A stretch of DNA of 64,000 nucleotides from CAVYUC01 sp963783085 (GTDB taxonomy: Bacteria > Bacteroidota > Bacteroidia > Bacteroidales > Prolixibacteraceae). The stretch's first letter is position 1. The number at the start of each line of letters is the position of its first letter. The stretch lies in assembly GCA_963783085.1 (NCBI GenBank), contig CAWAMJ010000007.1, positions 124,001 through 188,000 on the forward strand, read 5' to 3'. This document shows positions 34,685 to 43,923 of this stretch, in pieces. The position numbers and the translations under genes were made by a program. The notes below the pieces were generated by a model that was not told the origin of the DNA, searched no databases, and saw nothing but the letters and a program-made list of their open reading frames with translations.

Positions 34685-34728
34685 AATTTCAATTTTTTGC
34701 AAAAATAGATTTTTTTTGTCCGGCGGTT

Positions 34729-37700
34729 TTAAAAAACGCCAACTTTTTCGATGCGGTTTTGATTGATGTACCACAGGTAACCTTCCACTTTTTCAAAACC
34801 AGTTTGCTTTAATGTGCGTGCATACTGCCGTACCTGTGCATGGTATTTTTCCGGGTGTTCTTCTCCGAGCTTGTAATCGACCACCACCGCATTTTTTCCC
34901 GAAAACATCATCCGGTCGGGGCGCAAATTTCGCTGATTGGTGAGCAGGCTTCGTTCATTCAGAATTTTATAACTGCCATCGAACCATGAACCAACTTCGG
35001 GATTTTTGATGCCCGTTTCAATTTTGTCCCGAATGATATCTAACTCTTTGTCGTTGATTTTCCCGTCGTGCAGCGCTTTCCGGCACGCCTTTTCAACATC
35101 TTCAGCAGTTTCCACAGTCGAAAGGATTTCATGAATAATTTTGCCCCAATTTTTCACTGATTTGTTCATTTCGCCTTTTACCAGAAAACCATCGCTGCTG
35201 AGGCGAAGTTTTATTCTCTGATGAAAATCGTTATAACTGTAATGTTTAATAATGTTGGAATTCGACTTGATTTGAACCGGTTCAAAAACAGGGATTTCCC
35301 CAAAACTAAAAACTGTTTTTTCGCTGTTCCAGCTTTGAGCAAACGAATTAACCGCTTCCATTTGTTTCAGCGCATCTTTCAATAAACCGTTGACGAATTT
35401 TCCCGGAGAATTTTTAGTCCCGTTGTCTTTGCAATGTATCATCAGAACTGATTTTGCACGCGTAAAAGCCACATAAACCAGGTTCAGCGTATCAATGAAA
35501 CTGCTTGCTTTTTCATCGTAATAATCGAACTTAAAAAAGGTTTCCTTAAGTTCTTCCGCAGCTTTTACCGGAAGTAGCGGAAAGCGGTTAAAAGGCGCTT
35601 TTCCACTGCTGCACCAGAGTAACGGTGCATATTGCGGGCTCCATGAACTGTTCCAGTTAAAATGCGGAATTAACACCGCTGAAAATTCAAGACCTTTTGA
35701 TTTGTGAATGGTTAGCAGCCGCACCGAATTTGTATTCTCGTTTACGCTCACCGAAATTTGGTTGCCTTTTTCAGCCCACCAGTAAAGCAGGTTCGACAAA
35801 TCATTCGATACCGTTTTTTTGATTTCCGCAGCTTTATCGATGAGCGTTTGCAAAAACGGTAATTCCGACTCCACTTGAAACAAGTGAAAACTCGCGCAAA
35901 TTTCGGTAATGGTTTCATCGAGCGACAACAGCAACACCTTTTCTTTTATTTCATTGATAACGGGCTGCAGCAATTCATCAAATTTATTTTCAAAATTTAT
36001 ATCGAGTGGTGAATTTTTTTCCGTTTCTGAAATAAAATCAAACGCCAGTTGGCTTTTTTTTCCATTCAAAATAATACCGGATTTTTTTAGTTCCTTTTCC
36101 AGCCAGCTTTTCCACAAATGCAACATCGCGGCTTTCGTGATTTTATTTTGGGGATCAACCAGGAGTTCAACGGTGAAAATAACAAAATTCACTCCTTTGG
36201 AGGCATGCAGAAAAAGCGATTCGTTGGAAAGTACCGAAAGGTTGTAACCGGCATTTTCTTCCTGTTTTGCAGCCGCCAGAAAGGTTTCGATAATTTTAGC
36301 CCCCTCGTTGTTTCTGCGGATCAGAATTGCAATTTCCGATGCTTGCAATCCTTTGTCCTGCAATTGTTTTACTTCTTCAACCAATTTCAGGTTCGACTGT
36401 TCCTCAAAATCTTCTTCAGGAAAAAATTCCACTTTTGCAAAACCTTTTCTTTCCCGTTCGGGTTTTCCGGGCTGCTGCAGGAAATGTTCGTAAATTTTGC
36501 CGAATTTCTCCCGGTAAACCTGTTGAATTTCAGGTTCAGTTTTTTCAAAAAGCGATTCTTCAAACGTCGTTTTTAATGAGCCGGTTACCGCGTTGTTAAA
36601 ATCGATGATGTTTTTTTCGCTGCGCCAGTTTTTTTCCAGCGGTTTTTCCGCGGGCGGGAATCCCGGGAAAGCATCCTGTATTCCGGTTGCCAGAATGTTC
36701 CAGTCGCTGTTTCGCCAACGGTAAACCGACTGCTTTACATCGCCCACCAGAAGGTTGTTGTTGCCTTCCGACAGCGAATTGGCGATGAGCGGTTTAAAGT
36801 TATTCCATTGCAATGCCGAAGTATCCTGAAATTCATCGAGCATAAAATTTCGGAAGTGGTTGCCGATTTTTTCATAAATAAACGGCGATTCGCTGTTTCC
36901 GATAATCCGGCTGAGCAGCAGGTTGGAGTCTGAAATTTGCAGCACTCCTTTTTCGTTGGCCAGCAACCGGATTTCTTCCTTTAAATCGGTGAGGATCCCC
37001 AGCATCCGTAATTGCTTTTTTACCACGATTGCGGTGTTGTATTCGATGCTGTTCGAGCGATAAAAATCAAGTATTTTGCAAAGTTGCGGATGCAGGTGGT
37101 GCTCAACACAAAACTGCAGCGCTACTTTTTCTTTGTGGTTTTTGGCAAACCATTTCAGTGGATCTTCTTCGGCCTGCAACACCCGAGCTCCTGGTTCGTA
37201 AATCGTCCCCTCTGAAAGTTTCTTGATATATCCAGCCACTCCGGATAATTTATAGGAAAAATCGTTGAACGAAAAGTCGCTGTCGTGCATGGATGCGACT
37301 GCCTCCTTCGCCATTTTTGCGATAGTATTTTCGAACCCGGCAATTATTTTGTACAGCTCATTGCGCAGCATTTCCAGGTTTTCGCGGGTATATTCTGATT
37401 TGTTCGCTTCGGGAAAAAACAACTGGAACTTTTCATTAAATAGCTCTTTGCCAAGCGCTTTTATATCCGTTTCAATTTGCTGGCTGTGGTTCTCTTTTAT
37501 TTTTTCTTCGCTAAACTGAACGAGCCATTTTCGCAGTTTGGCATCGGAATCAATTTTTGAAAGCAGCCGGTCAACAGCCTCTTCCAGTATCATGCTGTCA
37601 TCGAGCTCCAGTGTAAAATTTGGCGAAATACCCATTTCGCGGTTAAACGCTTTAATTACCCGCTGTGTGAAAGAATCGATGGTATTGACCGAAAACCGGT

Positions 37701-37992
37701 TGTAATCGTGAAGAATGTTTTTTAAAACCACTTTAGCCCTTTGCCTGATCATTTTTTGCGGGAGTTTTAATTCTTCCGTCAAAACCGGCAGGTAATCCGA
37801 ACCTTCGTTTTGAGCCAACGCATATAGCTGTTCCAGAATCCGGCTTTTCATTTCGTTGGTGGCTTTGTTGGTAAAAGTCACCGCTAAAATGTGTTTGTAG
37901 TTGGATGGATTTGCAACCAGCAGTTTGAGGTATTCCACCACCAGTTGAAACGTTTTGCCGGAGCCGGCAGATGCTTTGTAAACAGTTAGCAT
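34729..37992 (-). CDS. UvrD/RecB-family helicase-nuclease (AddA-like)
   Basis: A 1087-residue ATP-dependent DNA helicase. Walker A is KASAGSGKT (residues 6-14). VTFTNKATNEMKSRI is motif Ia, and FMLDEFQDTSALQW is the Walker B with DE-x-x-D. DVKQSVYRWRNSD is motif III, LLTIHKSKGLEFSAVLI is motif V and VYVAFTRAKSVL is motif VI. The C-terminal 150 residues carry a RecB-type nuclease core (AVVVDYKLG..YHAQVRQY). It should process double-strand DNA ends for recombination, like AddA or RecB. The normal partner AddB is not next to it in this window. A 7-bp tandem repeat array lies directly upstream of its start. Confidence 0.88.
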   Translation of the reverse strand: MLTVYKASAGSGKTFQLVVEYLKLLVANPSNYKHILAVTFTNKATNEMKSRILEQLYALAQNEGSDYLPVLTEELKLPQKMIRQRAKVVLKNILHDYNRFSVNTIDSFTQRVIKAFNREMGISPNFTLELDDSMILEEAVDRLLSKIDSDAKLRKWLVQFSEEKIKENHSQQIETDIKALGKELFNEKFQLFFPEANKSEYTRENLEMLRNELYKIIAGFENTIAKMAKEAVASMHDSDFSFNDFSYKLSGVAGYIKKLSEGTIYEPGARVLQAEEDPLKWFAKNHKEKVALQFCVEHHLHPQLCKILDFYRSNSIEYNTAIVVKKQLRMLGILTDLKEEIRLLANEKGVLQISDSNLLLSRIIGNSESPFIYEKIGNHFRNFMLDEFQDTSALQWNNFKPLIANSLSEGNNNLLVGDVKQSVYRWRNSDWNILATGIQDAFPGFPPAEKPLEKNWRSEKNIIDFNNAVTGSLKTTFEESLFEKTEPEIQQVYREKFGKIYEHFLQQPGKPERERKGFAKVEFFPEEDFEEQSNLKLVEEVKQLQDKGLQASEIAILIRRNNEGAKIIETFLAAAKQEENAGYNLSVLSNESLFLHASKGVNFVIFTVELLVDPQNKITKAAMLHLWKSWLEKELKKSGIILNGKKSQLAFDFISETEKNSPLDINFENKFDELLQPVINEIKEKVLLLSLDETITEICASFHLFQVESELPFLQTLIDKAAEIKKTVSNDLSNLLYWWAEKGNQISVSVNENTNSVRLLTIHKSKGLEFSAVLIPHFNWNSSWSPQYAPLLWCSSGKAPFNRFPLLPVKAAEELKETFFKFDYYDEKASSFIDTLNLVYVAFTRAKSVLMIHCKDNGTKNSPGKFVNGLLKDALKQMEAVNSFAQSWNSEKTVFSFGEIPVFEPVQIKSNSNIIKHYSYNDFHQRIKLRLSSDGFLVKGEMNKSVKNWGKIIHEILSTVETAEDVEKACRKALHDGKINDKELDIIRDKIETGIKNPEVGSWFDGSYKILNERSLLTNQRNLRPDRMMFSGKNAVVVDYKLGEEHPEKYHAQVRQYARTLKQTGFEKVEGYLWYINQNRIEKVGVF

Positions 37993-38007
37993 AATTTCGT
38001 ATTAAAA

Positions 38008-38085
38008 GTTTCAGGTTTCAGGTTCCATGTTTCAGGTTTCAGGTTTCGCGTTTCAGGTTCCATGTTTCAGGTTTCAGGTTTTCAG
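38008..38085 (-). repeat. Heptanucleotide tandem repeat (GTTTCAG)
   Basis: Ten exact 7-bp steps from 38008 to 38077, followed by an 8-bp unit. Most units are GTTTCAG; variants GTTCCAT (twice) and GTTTCGC (once) interrupt them. It occupies most of the 122-bp gap between the helicase start (37992) and the next gene's stop, so it lies in the helicase's leader or promoter. A repeat of this kind can change length by slippage. Confidence 0.85.
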
Positions 38086-38114
38086 GTAATTAAACTTCCC
38101 GCTTCCTGCTTCTT

Positions 38115-38642
38115 TCACGGACCTTGCTGCACGTTGATGTGAGTTTCAATCTTAAAATTTTTGGAGACTTTATATTGCATGAACATGGTTGCTCCGTGGG
38201 TGTTGAAATTGTTGATTCCCTGGTTGGGCAGCGGCGCAGAAAAAATGGAATTGGCGCCGTAACTAAAACCTCCTACCGAAAATTTATCGGACAGTTGGTA
38301 TTTTCCGGCGCTAAAAATGGCGGCATTTCTGATGAATGGCGAAGGTGAAAAACCCAAACTTCCGGGTACAAAACTGCTGAACCCAAACGGGTGAAAAACC
38401 GAATTCGGTATGTTGTAGTCCCACCGGTTCATCAATTCGGTTTTGAAATTGAATTCCGGCAGTTGCAAAGGTTCCGTAAAAAGTTCTGAATTGAGGTTCC
38501 CGTGCAGCAACTGGTAGAGCATCAGTTGTTTTTCTGCTTCCAATCCGGTTGAATCCGGGGTGGTTGAAAGCGGTGTCAAACCTTCCTGAGCGAATGCCCC
38601 GGCAGAATAAAAAACAAGTATAAAAAACAGCAGCTTTTTCAA
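38115..38642 (-). CDS. Small exported protein of unknown function
   Basis: A 175-residue protein with a Sec signal peptide (residues 1-18, cut after AGAFAQ). The mature part is Phe/Pro/Asn-rich (FHPFGFSSFVPGSLGFSPSPF). It ends in alternating hydrophobic/polar stretches (YQLSDKFSVGGFSYGANSIF, THGATMFMQYKVSKNFKIETHI) that resemble the C-terminal strands of outer-membrane beta-barrels. No family is recognised. The start is TTG at 38642, with a strong ribosome binding site just upstream. It lies before the helicase gene in the same direction, with the heptamer repeat between them. Confidence 0.6.
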   Translation of the reverse strand: MKKLLFFILVFYSAGAFAQEGLTPLSTTPDSTGLEAEKQLMLYQLLHGNLNSELFTEPLQLPEFNFKTELMNRWDYNIPNSVFHPFGFSSFVPGSLGFSPSPFIRNAAIFSAGKYQLSDKFSVGGFSYGANSIFSAPLPNQGINNFNTHGATMFMQYKVSKNFKIETHINVQQGP

Positions 38643-38645
38643 ATT

Positions 38646-38653
38646 CTCCTCCC
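38646..38653 (-). promoter_or_regulatory. Strong ribosome binding site supporting a TTG start
   Basis: On the minus strand GGGAGGAG ends 3 bases before the TTG at 38642. Strong Shine-Dalgarno sites are rare in this lineage, and no ATG is near, so it fixes the start of the small exported protein. Confidence 0.6.
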
Positions 38654-38715
38654 TTTAAATCGTGCGGCTTCAAAAATACAAAATCCTGCAAACATGAACG
38701 AATTCGAAGATACAG

Positions 38716-39894
38716 TTATTGTTGCTTTGTTTTCTTATGAATCCGGAATGAGAGATCGGCGGTCCTTTCTTTTGCTGAAGGCAGCGGCGGCAGTGGTTCG
38801 CTGGGAACCGGCTCGTACCAGAAAGTTGCCGAAGACCAATCGTCGTCGCGTTCGTAATAACAGCAACCAATTTGCTGAATGGTAATCCGGCATTCGGAAT
38901 CCCAGTAAATTGGATCGGGAATGTGCCAGCGGTACATGGAGATGAATTCAGGGCTAAATTCCTGTATGTCTTTTGTTTTCGGGTGCGGCGCTTTAAAAAC
39001 CGAATCAGATTTGTACAGCAGGTTGCAGCCGTGGTACATAAAAGTAGTTTGCTGAATTCCGTACGATAGTCCTACATAATCTTCGCTTCCCGTTCCGCAA
39101 ATGGTCGGAAATTCATCGTCGCCGTCCATGTAAATTTTTATTTCGCCTTCGCCCCACCACTCGGGGTGCAGCGTGCGAATTCCTAAAACCGCGCCGATAA
39201 ACCGTCCTTTTCCGGTTCGTTTGGGCAGAATTTCAAAATCCTGTTTCAACGTCGTTGGATTTTCCCTGCGGAAACAAACATGTAAGCGGCCCACATCATC
39301 GGGGTGAACGTCATTTATCGTATAATCAATTTGATAAAAAAGCGTAAATGCCCGCTCCGAATCGTTTGTAATGGTGAATTTGGCGCTTTTGTTAAAAGGC
39401 ATTGGCAGCCAAAAATTAAAAGCGGCACTTTCGCCAACGGAATGCACGGCCGATTCGTATGATTTTACTCTGGCCTGGGCCACTCCCATGAAATCGCCAA
39501 TCGGGCATTCAATGCTCGGATGTTCCTGTCCGTCCCAATAGGCGCGGATGATGGTGGTCCGCAGCAACTCACTGCGACCGGTTTCCTGCATCCACGGATG
39601 GTCCGTCCATTCGCCGGTCATCCAGATGTGGTGTATGGTACCGGGATTTTGGATATCGCACAGCACAACTGTTTCACCGGGCTCTATTCTTCGGGCAGGC
39701 GATCCTTTCCGGCCAACACCAAGTTCACTGGCTGCTTTACCTCCTTCGCCGGGCGCACCGGTCGGATTTTCAAAAGAGATAGAGCGGCTTTCAACTTTTG
39801 TGTTTAAATCGTACAACTCGTTTCGGGGCATGATTTGGGCTGAAGCAAAAATCGCTGTAAATGCCAGGGAAATAAAAAGATATAACCGTTTCAT
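38716..39894 (-). CDS. Exported DUF2961 (GH172-like) protein
   Basis: A 392-residue protein with a Sec signal peptide (residues 1-19). It belongs to DUF2961, the fold now counted as glycoside hydrolase family 172, whose known members act on difructose anhydride and alpha-D-arabinofuranosides. Family features: GGKAASELGVGRKGSPARRI, VVLCDIQNPGTIHHIWMT, IRAYWDGQEHPSIECPIGDFMG and CGTGSEDYVGLSYG, the last two with conserved acidic residues that probably form the active site. The true substrate here is unknown. It is monocistronic. Confidence 0.82.
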   Translation of the reverse strand: MKRLYLFISLAFTAIFASAQIMPRNELYDLNTKVESRSISFENPTGAPGEGGKAASELGVGRKGSPARRIEPGETVVLCDIQNPGTIHHIWMTGEWTDHPWMQETGRSELLRTTIIRAYWDGQEHPSIECPIGDFMGVAQARVKSYESAVHSVGESAAFNFWLPMPFNKSAKFTITNDSERAFTLFYQIDYTINDVHPDDVGRLHVCFRRENPTTLKQDFEILPKRTGKGRFIGAVLGIRTLHPEWWGEGEIKIYMDGDDEFPTICGTGSEDYVGLSYGIQQTTFMYHGCNLLYKSDSVFKAPHPKTKDIQEFSPEFISMYRWHIPDPIYWDSECRITIQQIGCCYYERDDDWSSATFWYEPVPSEPLPPLPSAKERTADLSFRIHKKTKQQ

Positions 39895-39991
39895 AAGCTC
39901 AATTTTTGTGGAACAACAAATTTTTTATTGAAATACAAGCTACGTTAAAAACAGGTAACTTTTATGATTGTCAGCAGAAAAACCATTCCGT

Positions 39992-40870
39992 TCATTCATT
40001 TTGAACTTTCAGCGGTTTTTCTTCATTGTACATTTTATGCTCAATGATTTGAGCCGGCATATTGAACCCGTTTTCAAGAAGTAAATCTTTGATTTCGCGC
40101 ATCACGCGGCTTTTAACCGGCTCACCCAGTAGCAACTGGTCTTTTTTCGCAACATTGAAAATATTGGTCCAGAACATCACTTTAATCGATACTGAGCTTT
40201 CGCCCAATTCTTCGAGCGCAACATTTGGCGCCGGGTCTTTCAGAATATCGGACTGGTTTTCCAGATGATCGATTATCAACGTTCTCGCCTTTTCAAGGTC
40301 ATCGTTAAAATCAAGGCCCACCAAAAAATCGAGACGCAGATATCCATCGCGTGTATAATTGATAAAAATGTTTTTTATGACCATTGAATTGGGTATAAAA
40401 ATATCCCGTCCGTCAACGGTTTTTATGTGTGTCGACCGCAAATCTACATGTTGCACCGGGCCTTTTACATTGTTTACCTCAACAATATCGCCAAGTATGA
40501 ACGGACGACTGATGGCGAGCAGTATTCCGGCCAAAAAATTCTCGGCGATATCTTTGAACGCAAATCCGAGAATAATTGCTGTCACTCCGGCTCCTGCCAC
40601 CAAACTTCCTGCAACTCCGCCCAAACCCAGGTTAAACAACATGAACGTTAACCCGAAGATGTAAAACAACCATTTTATCAATTCCCCTAAAAAGGAAGAG
40701 ATGATGGTGTCTTTTAGCCGGGCCTGTATTCTTCGCTGGAAGATGCGGTACGTTAAATTTCCAATCAGAATAAAAACAGCCAAAATGGCGACACTGACTA
40801 AAAAATCAGGCATTTTATCGATGATCGAGCCCCAAAACTTATCAAATGATTCAATGATTTTATCGTACAT
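39992..40870 (-). CDS. Small-conductance mechanosensitive channel (MscS family)
   Basis: A 292-residue inner-membrane protein with three hydrophobic segments (residues about 20-41, 62-85, 87-115). The pore helix shows the Gly/Ala-rich MscS pattern (GGVAGSLVAGAGVTAIILGFAFKDI), followed by the beta-domain motif NFLAGILLAISRPFILGDIVEV and the C-terminal cage domain. It opens on membrane tension during osmotic downshock to release solutes. The length matches E. coli MscS (286). A long AT-rich frame overlaps its start (40798-41019, minus) but lacks features. It stands alone. Confidence 0.9.
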   Translation of the reverse strand: MYDKIIESFDKFWGSIIDKMPDFLVSVAILAVFILIGNLTYRIFQRRIQARLKDTIISSFLGELIKWLFYIFGLTFMLFNLGLGGVAGSLVAGAGVTAIILGFAFKDIAENFLAGILLAISRPFILGDIVEVNNVKGPVQHVDLRSTHIKTVDGRDIFIPNSMVIKNIFINYTRDGYLRLDFLVGLDFNDDLEKARTLIIDHLENQSDILKDPAPNVALEELGESSVSIKVMFWTNIFNVAKKDQLLLGEPVKSRVMREIKDLLLENGFNMPAQIIEHKMYNEEKPLKVQNE

Positions 40871-41034
40871 TTTTCTTCGGTTTTTTGAATTTTTATGTGT
40901 TCTGTATCCAAATTACTGAAAAAGTTTTCAACAGCGGCGAATGCAACTGAATGCAACTGGTATTCTTCCGAAATTTCTTTACCTTGAACATTGGTTGAAA
41001 TATTAAAAAACCTTTTCATTTAAAACCAACAACA

Positions 41035-43428
41035 ATGGGTACGAAATCGTTGCCGGTCATTTACTTTTTAATTTTTGTTTTAGCAGGAAATTTACATTCA
41101 CGGGAATGGATAAACTTTAGCGATAACTGGCATTTCAGCAGGGGAAATCCTGAAAATGCGCAAGCTCCTGATTTTGATGATTCATCGTGGAAAGAGGTTG
41201 ATGTGCCGCACGACTGGGCAATATCAGGCCCGTTTAATGTGGAGGAACGCGGAAACACCGGAAAGTTGCCCTGGCGCGGCGAAGGATGGTACCGGAAAAC
41301 ATTTTCGGCAGATGCTGAAAATGAGGGAAAAATCTTATATCTTCTGTTCGACGGAGTGATGGCGCAGCCACAGGTTTACATCAACGGAACACTCGCCGGC
41401 GGCTGGGATTATGGTTACAATTCGTTTTTCCTGAATGTGACCGATTTGATTCATTTTGGCGAAGAAAACACGGTTGCTGTTCATGTGGACACCCGCGGCC
41501 ACGACAGCCGCTGGTATCCGGGAGCGGGAATATACCGAAGGGTCAGGATGCTGATTGCAGATCCAATTCACACTGAAATTTGGGGAACTTACGTAACTAC
41601 TCCCAAAGTTACGGACACTTATGCTGATGTGCGGGTGCTGAATACCGTCAATAACTGGAGCCGCGGCGACAAGGAAATTACCGTTGAAGCGCAGGTTTTA
41701 AGTCCTGATGGAATAAAGATTGCCGGTTCGGAGGTAAAAAGGATTATTACAGCCGGGTATGCACACGAGTTTGACCACTGGATGACGGTAACCGCTCCAA
41801 CCCGCTGGGATATTGGAAACCCGGTTCTTTACAGCATTAAAACCATCGTGAAACAAGGCAATGAAATCCTCGACGAGACGGTCACGCCGTTTGGTTTCCG
41901 CACCATAGAATTCACTGCCAATAAAGGTTTTTTCCTGAACGGCAAACATGTTCAAATAAAGGGAGTGAACCTTCATCACGACCACGGCCCTCTGGGCGCT
42001 GCATTCAACAGACGCTCGATGGAACGCAAACTTCAAATTATGCAGGAAATGGGCTGTAACGGAATTCGTACCAGTCATAATGTATGTTCGCCGCAGCTGC
42101 TGGAATTGTGCGACAGCATGGGATTTGTAGTTTTTAACGAAGCTTTTGATAAATGGGATGCAAAAGCTGACATCGCCCCTGAAACTGATTTTTACGAATT
42201 TGGCGAACGGAACATGCGCAACTTTGTAAAACGCGACCGCAATCATCCTTCGGTTATTATCTGGAGTGTGGGCAACGAAATGAGTGATATTCAGGGAAAC
42301 ATCAACAACGGTCTGCAGAAGCTGGCAGCAATGGTAGGCTACGTAAAAAAATACGACATCACCAGGCCGGTAACTATGGCATGCGATCAGGATGGAAATG
42401 CTTACTGGCGCCATTTCGATTATTACGATGTTCATGCCTGGAATTACGGACAGCGCTGGCTTCCCGCCCGGAAACTAGATCCTTCAAAAGTGGTAATTAT
42501 CAGCGAGTCAGCTTCAACAGTGAGTACCCGCGGATTTTACGAACTGCCGCTGCCGATGAAAAAAACCGATTTTACGAAATCGAATCAGGTGAGTTCCTAT
42601 GATTTAAATGCGCCGCGCTGGGCTGAAATCAGCGACGACGATTTTATGTGGCAGGAAAACGACGATTATATCGCCGGCGAATTTGTTTGGACCGGCTTCG
42701 ATTACCTGGGCGAACCGACTCCATACCCTTCTTCCCGAAGTTCGTATTTCGGAATTGTTGATTTATGCGGAATTCCAAAAGATCGATACTACCTGTATCA
42801 GAGCCATTGGAGGCCGCAGAAAAATAATGTTCACATCCTTCCTCACTGGAACTGGCCGGGATACGAGGGCAAAAATGTGCCGGTTGTTGTTTATACCAAC
42901 GGCGATGGCGCCGAACTATTCCTGAATGGAAATTCGCTGGGCAAAAAGTTTAAAAATCCAAAATCGGATATCTCTACGGAGCGATACCGGCTGATGTGGC
43001 CCGACGTAATTTATGAGCCGGGCGAACTAAAGGCTGTGGCTTATAAAGAAGGTAAAGTTACCGGGGAATCGATAGTGAAAACCGCAGGTAGTCCGCAAAT
43101 TGTCAGACTTTCACCCGATCGGTCGCAATTAAAAGCTTCGGGTGACGACCTCAGTTTTATTTTGGTTGAAGGTTACGACTCCGATGGAAATTTATGTCCG
43201 CTGGCAAATAATTTAATTCAGTTTGAAATTAACGGTCCTGGTGAAATTGCAGGTGTTGGAAATGGTAATCCGCAGTCGCACGAGCCTTTCCAGGCCGATT
43301 ACAGAAGGCTGTTTAACGGGAAAGCAATGCTGATAATTCGTTCCGTCAAAAATCAACCCGGGAAAATTGAAATTACGGCTAAATCCGACGGATTAAGCAG
43401 CGACAAAGTAATCATTGAAAGCAGGTAG
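41035..43428 (+). CDS. Secreted glycoside hydrolase family 2 protein (beta-galactosidase-like)
   Basis: A 797-residue exported enzyme with a Sec signal (residues 1-22). Domains in order: sugar-binding jelly roll (about 25-180), immunoglobulin-like domain (about 185-290), and the TIM-barrel catalytic domain. The barrel shows GVNLHHDHGPLGAAF, RTSHNVCSPQLLELCDSMGF, the acid/base Glu in VIIWSVGNEMSD and the nucleophile Glu in VVIISESAS. Two C-terminal beta domains follow, including a DUF4982/invasin-like part. These belong to the Bacteroidota GH2 group active on beta-galactosides; other beta-linked sugars are possible. It ends 496 bp before the polysaccharide utilisation region and may contribute to it. 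Confidence 0.85.
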   Translation: MGTKSLPVIYFLIFVLAGNLHSREWINFSDNWHFSRGNPENAQAPDFDDSSWKEVDVPHDWAISGPFNVEERGNTGKLPWRGEGWYRKTFSADAENEGKILYLLFDGVMAQPQVYINGTLAGGWDYGYNSFFLNVTDLIHFGEENTVAVHVDTRGHDSRWYPGAGIYRRVRMLIADPIHTEIWGTYVTTPKVTDTYADVRVLNTVNNWSRGDKEITVEAQVLSPDGIKIAGSEVKRIITAGYAHEFDHWMTVTAPTRWDIGNPVLYSIKTIVKQGNEILDETVTPFGFRTIEFTANKGFFLNGKHVQIKGVNLHHDHGPLGAAFNRRSMERKLQIMQEMGCNGIRTSHNVCSPQLLELCDSMGFVVFNEAFDKWDAKADIAPETDFYEFGERNMRNFVKRDRNHPSVIIWSVGNEMSDIQGNINNGLQKLAAMVGYVKKYDITRPVTMACDQDGNAYWRHFDYYDVHAWNYGQRWLPARKLDPSKVVIISESASTVSTRGFYELPLPMKKTDFTKSNQVSSYDLNAPRWAEISDDDFMWQENDDYIAGEFVWTGFDYLGEPTPYPSSRSSYFGIVDLCGIPKDRYYLYQSHWRPQKNNVHILPHWNWPGYEGKNVPVVVYTNGDGAELFLNGNSLGKKFKNPKSDISTERYRLMWPDVIYEPGELKAVAYKEGKVTGESIVKTAGSPQIVRLSPDRSQLKASGDDLSFILVEGYDSDGNLCPLANNLIQFEINGPGEIAGVGNGNPQSHEPFQADYRRLFNGKAMLIIRSVKNQPGKIEITAKSDGLSSDKVIIESR

Positions 43429-43923
43429 ACAATTATTGGGTTTGGCTAAAGCGCTTCTGTACAAGTGCTTTATTGCCCCCGGCTTAAGCCGGGAGTTAAT
43501 TTTGGAACACGAAAAACAGGCTTTAGCCATTAATATTAAAACTTTCATTATCAATAAGAAGATAATTGTGTTCCGACTAATTTCATTCATTAAAATATTT
43601 TGGGGACACTTAATAGTAGATTTCAGCCGGTATGTTCCTATAATTTATCCTGTTCGCCCTTATAAGTATTTAAAATTTAATATTTTATAAAAGGTTTATG
43701 TTATACAACATATTGTTTAAAAGTAAATATTTTTTGAAATTGTATCTAATGAATCATTAAATCAAAACTAATGTTGTTTAAAGCCTAAAACTCATGAAAC
43801 GTAATCGTAAGTCTCACCTTGTTTTATGTTCAAATAATCCATTTCCTTAGCAACATTGCCCACTGCGTATTTTCATCATGCAGGGAAGCTCGACAAATTA
43901 ATTATTAACAAAACTTAAAATCA
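43429..43923. other. Intergenic region before the first SusC gene
   Basis: This 495-bp gap contains the palindromic repeat at 43444-43528 and otherwise AT-rich non-coding DNA. The leader before the SusC ATG at 43924 should hold the promoter of the operon; I see no convincing -33/-7 pair. No ORF here has coding character. Confidence 0.5.
43444..43528. repeat. Short palindromic intergenic repeat
   Basis: GGCTAAAGC at 43444-43452 pairs with GGCTTTAGCC at 43519-43528. Between them is a perfect 16-bp palindrome CCCGGCTTAAGCCGGG (43478-43493). It lies 16 bp after the GH2 stop. It resembles the short GGCTAAAGCC-type intergenic repeats of Bacteroidota; I saw no second copy in this window. Confidence 0.6.

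Noticed and set aside
40798..41019. A 73-codon minus-strand ORF overlapping the start of mscS
   Set aside because: It runs in another frame over the mscS beginning and has no domain or signal; the mscS frame explains the region.
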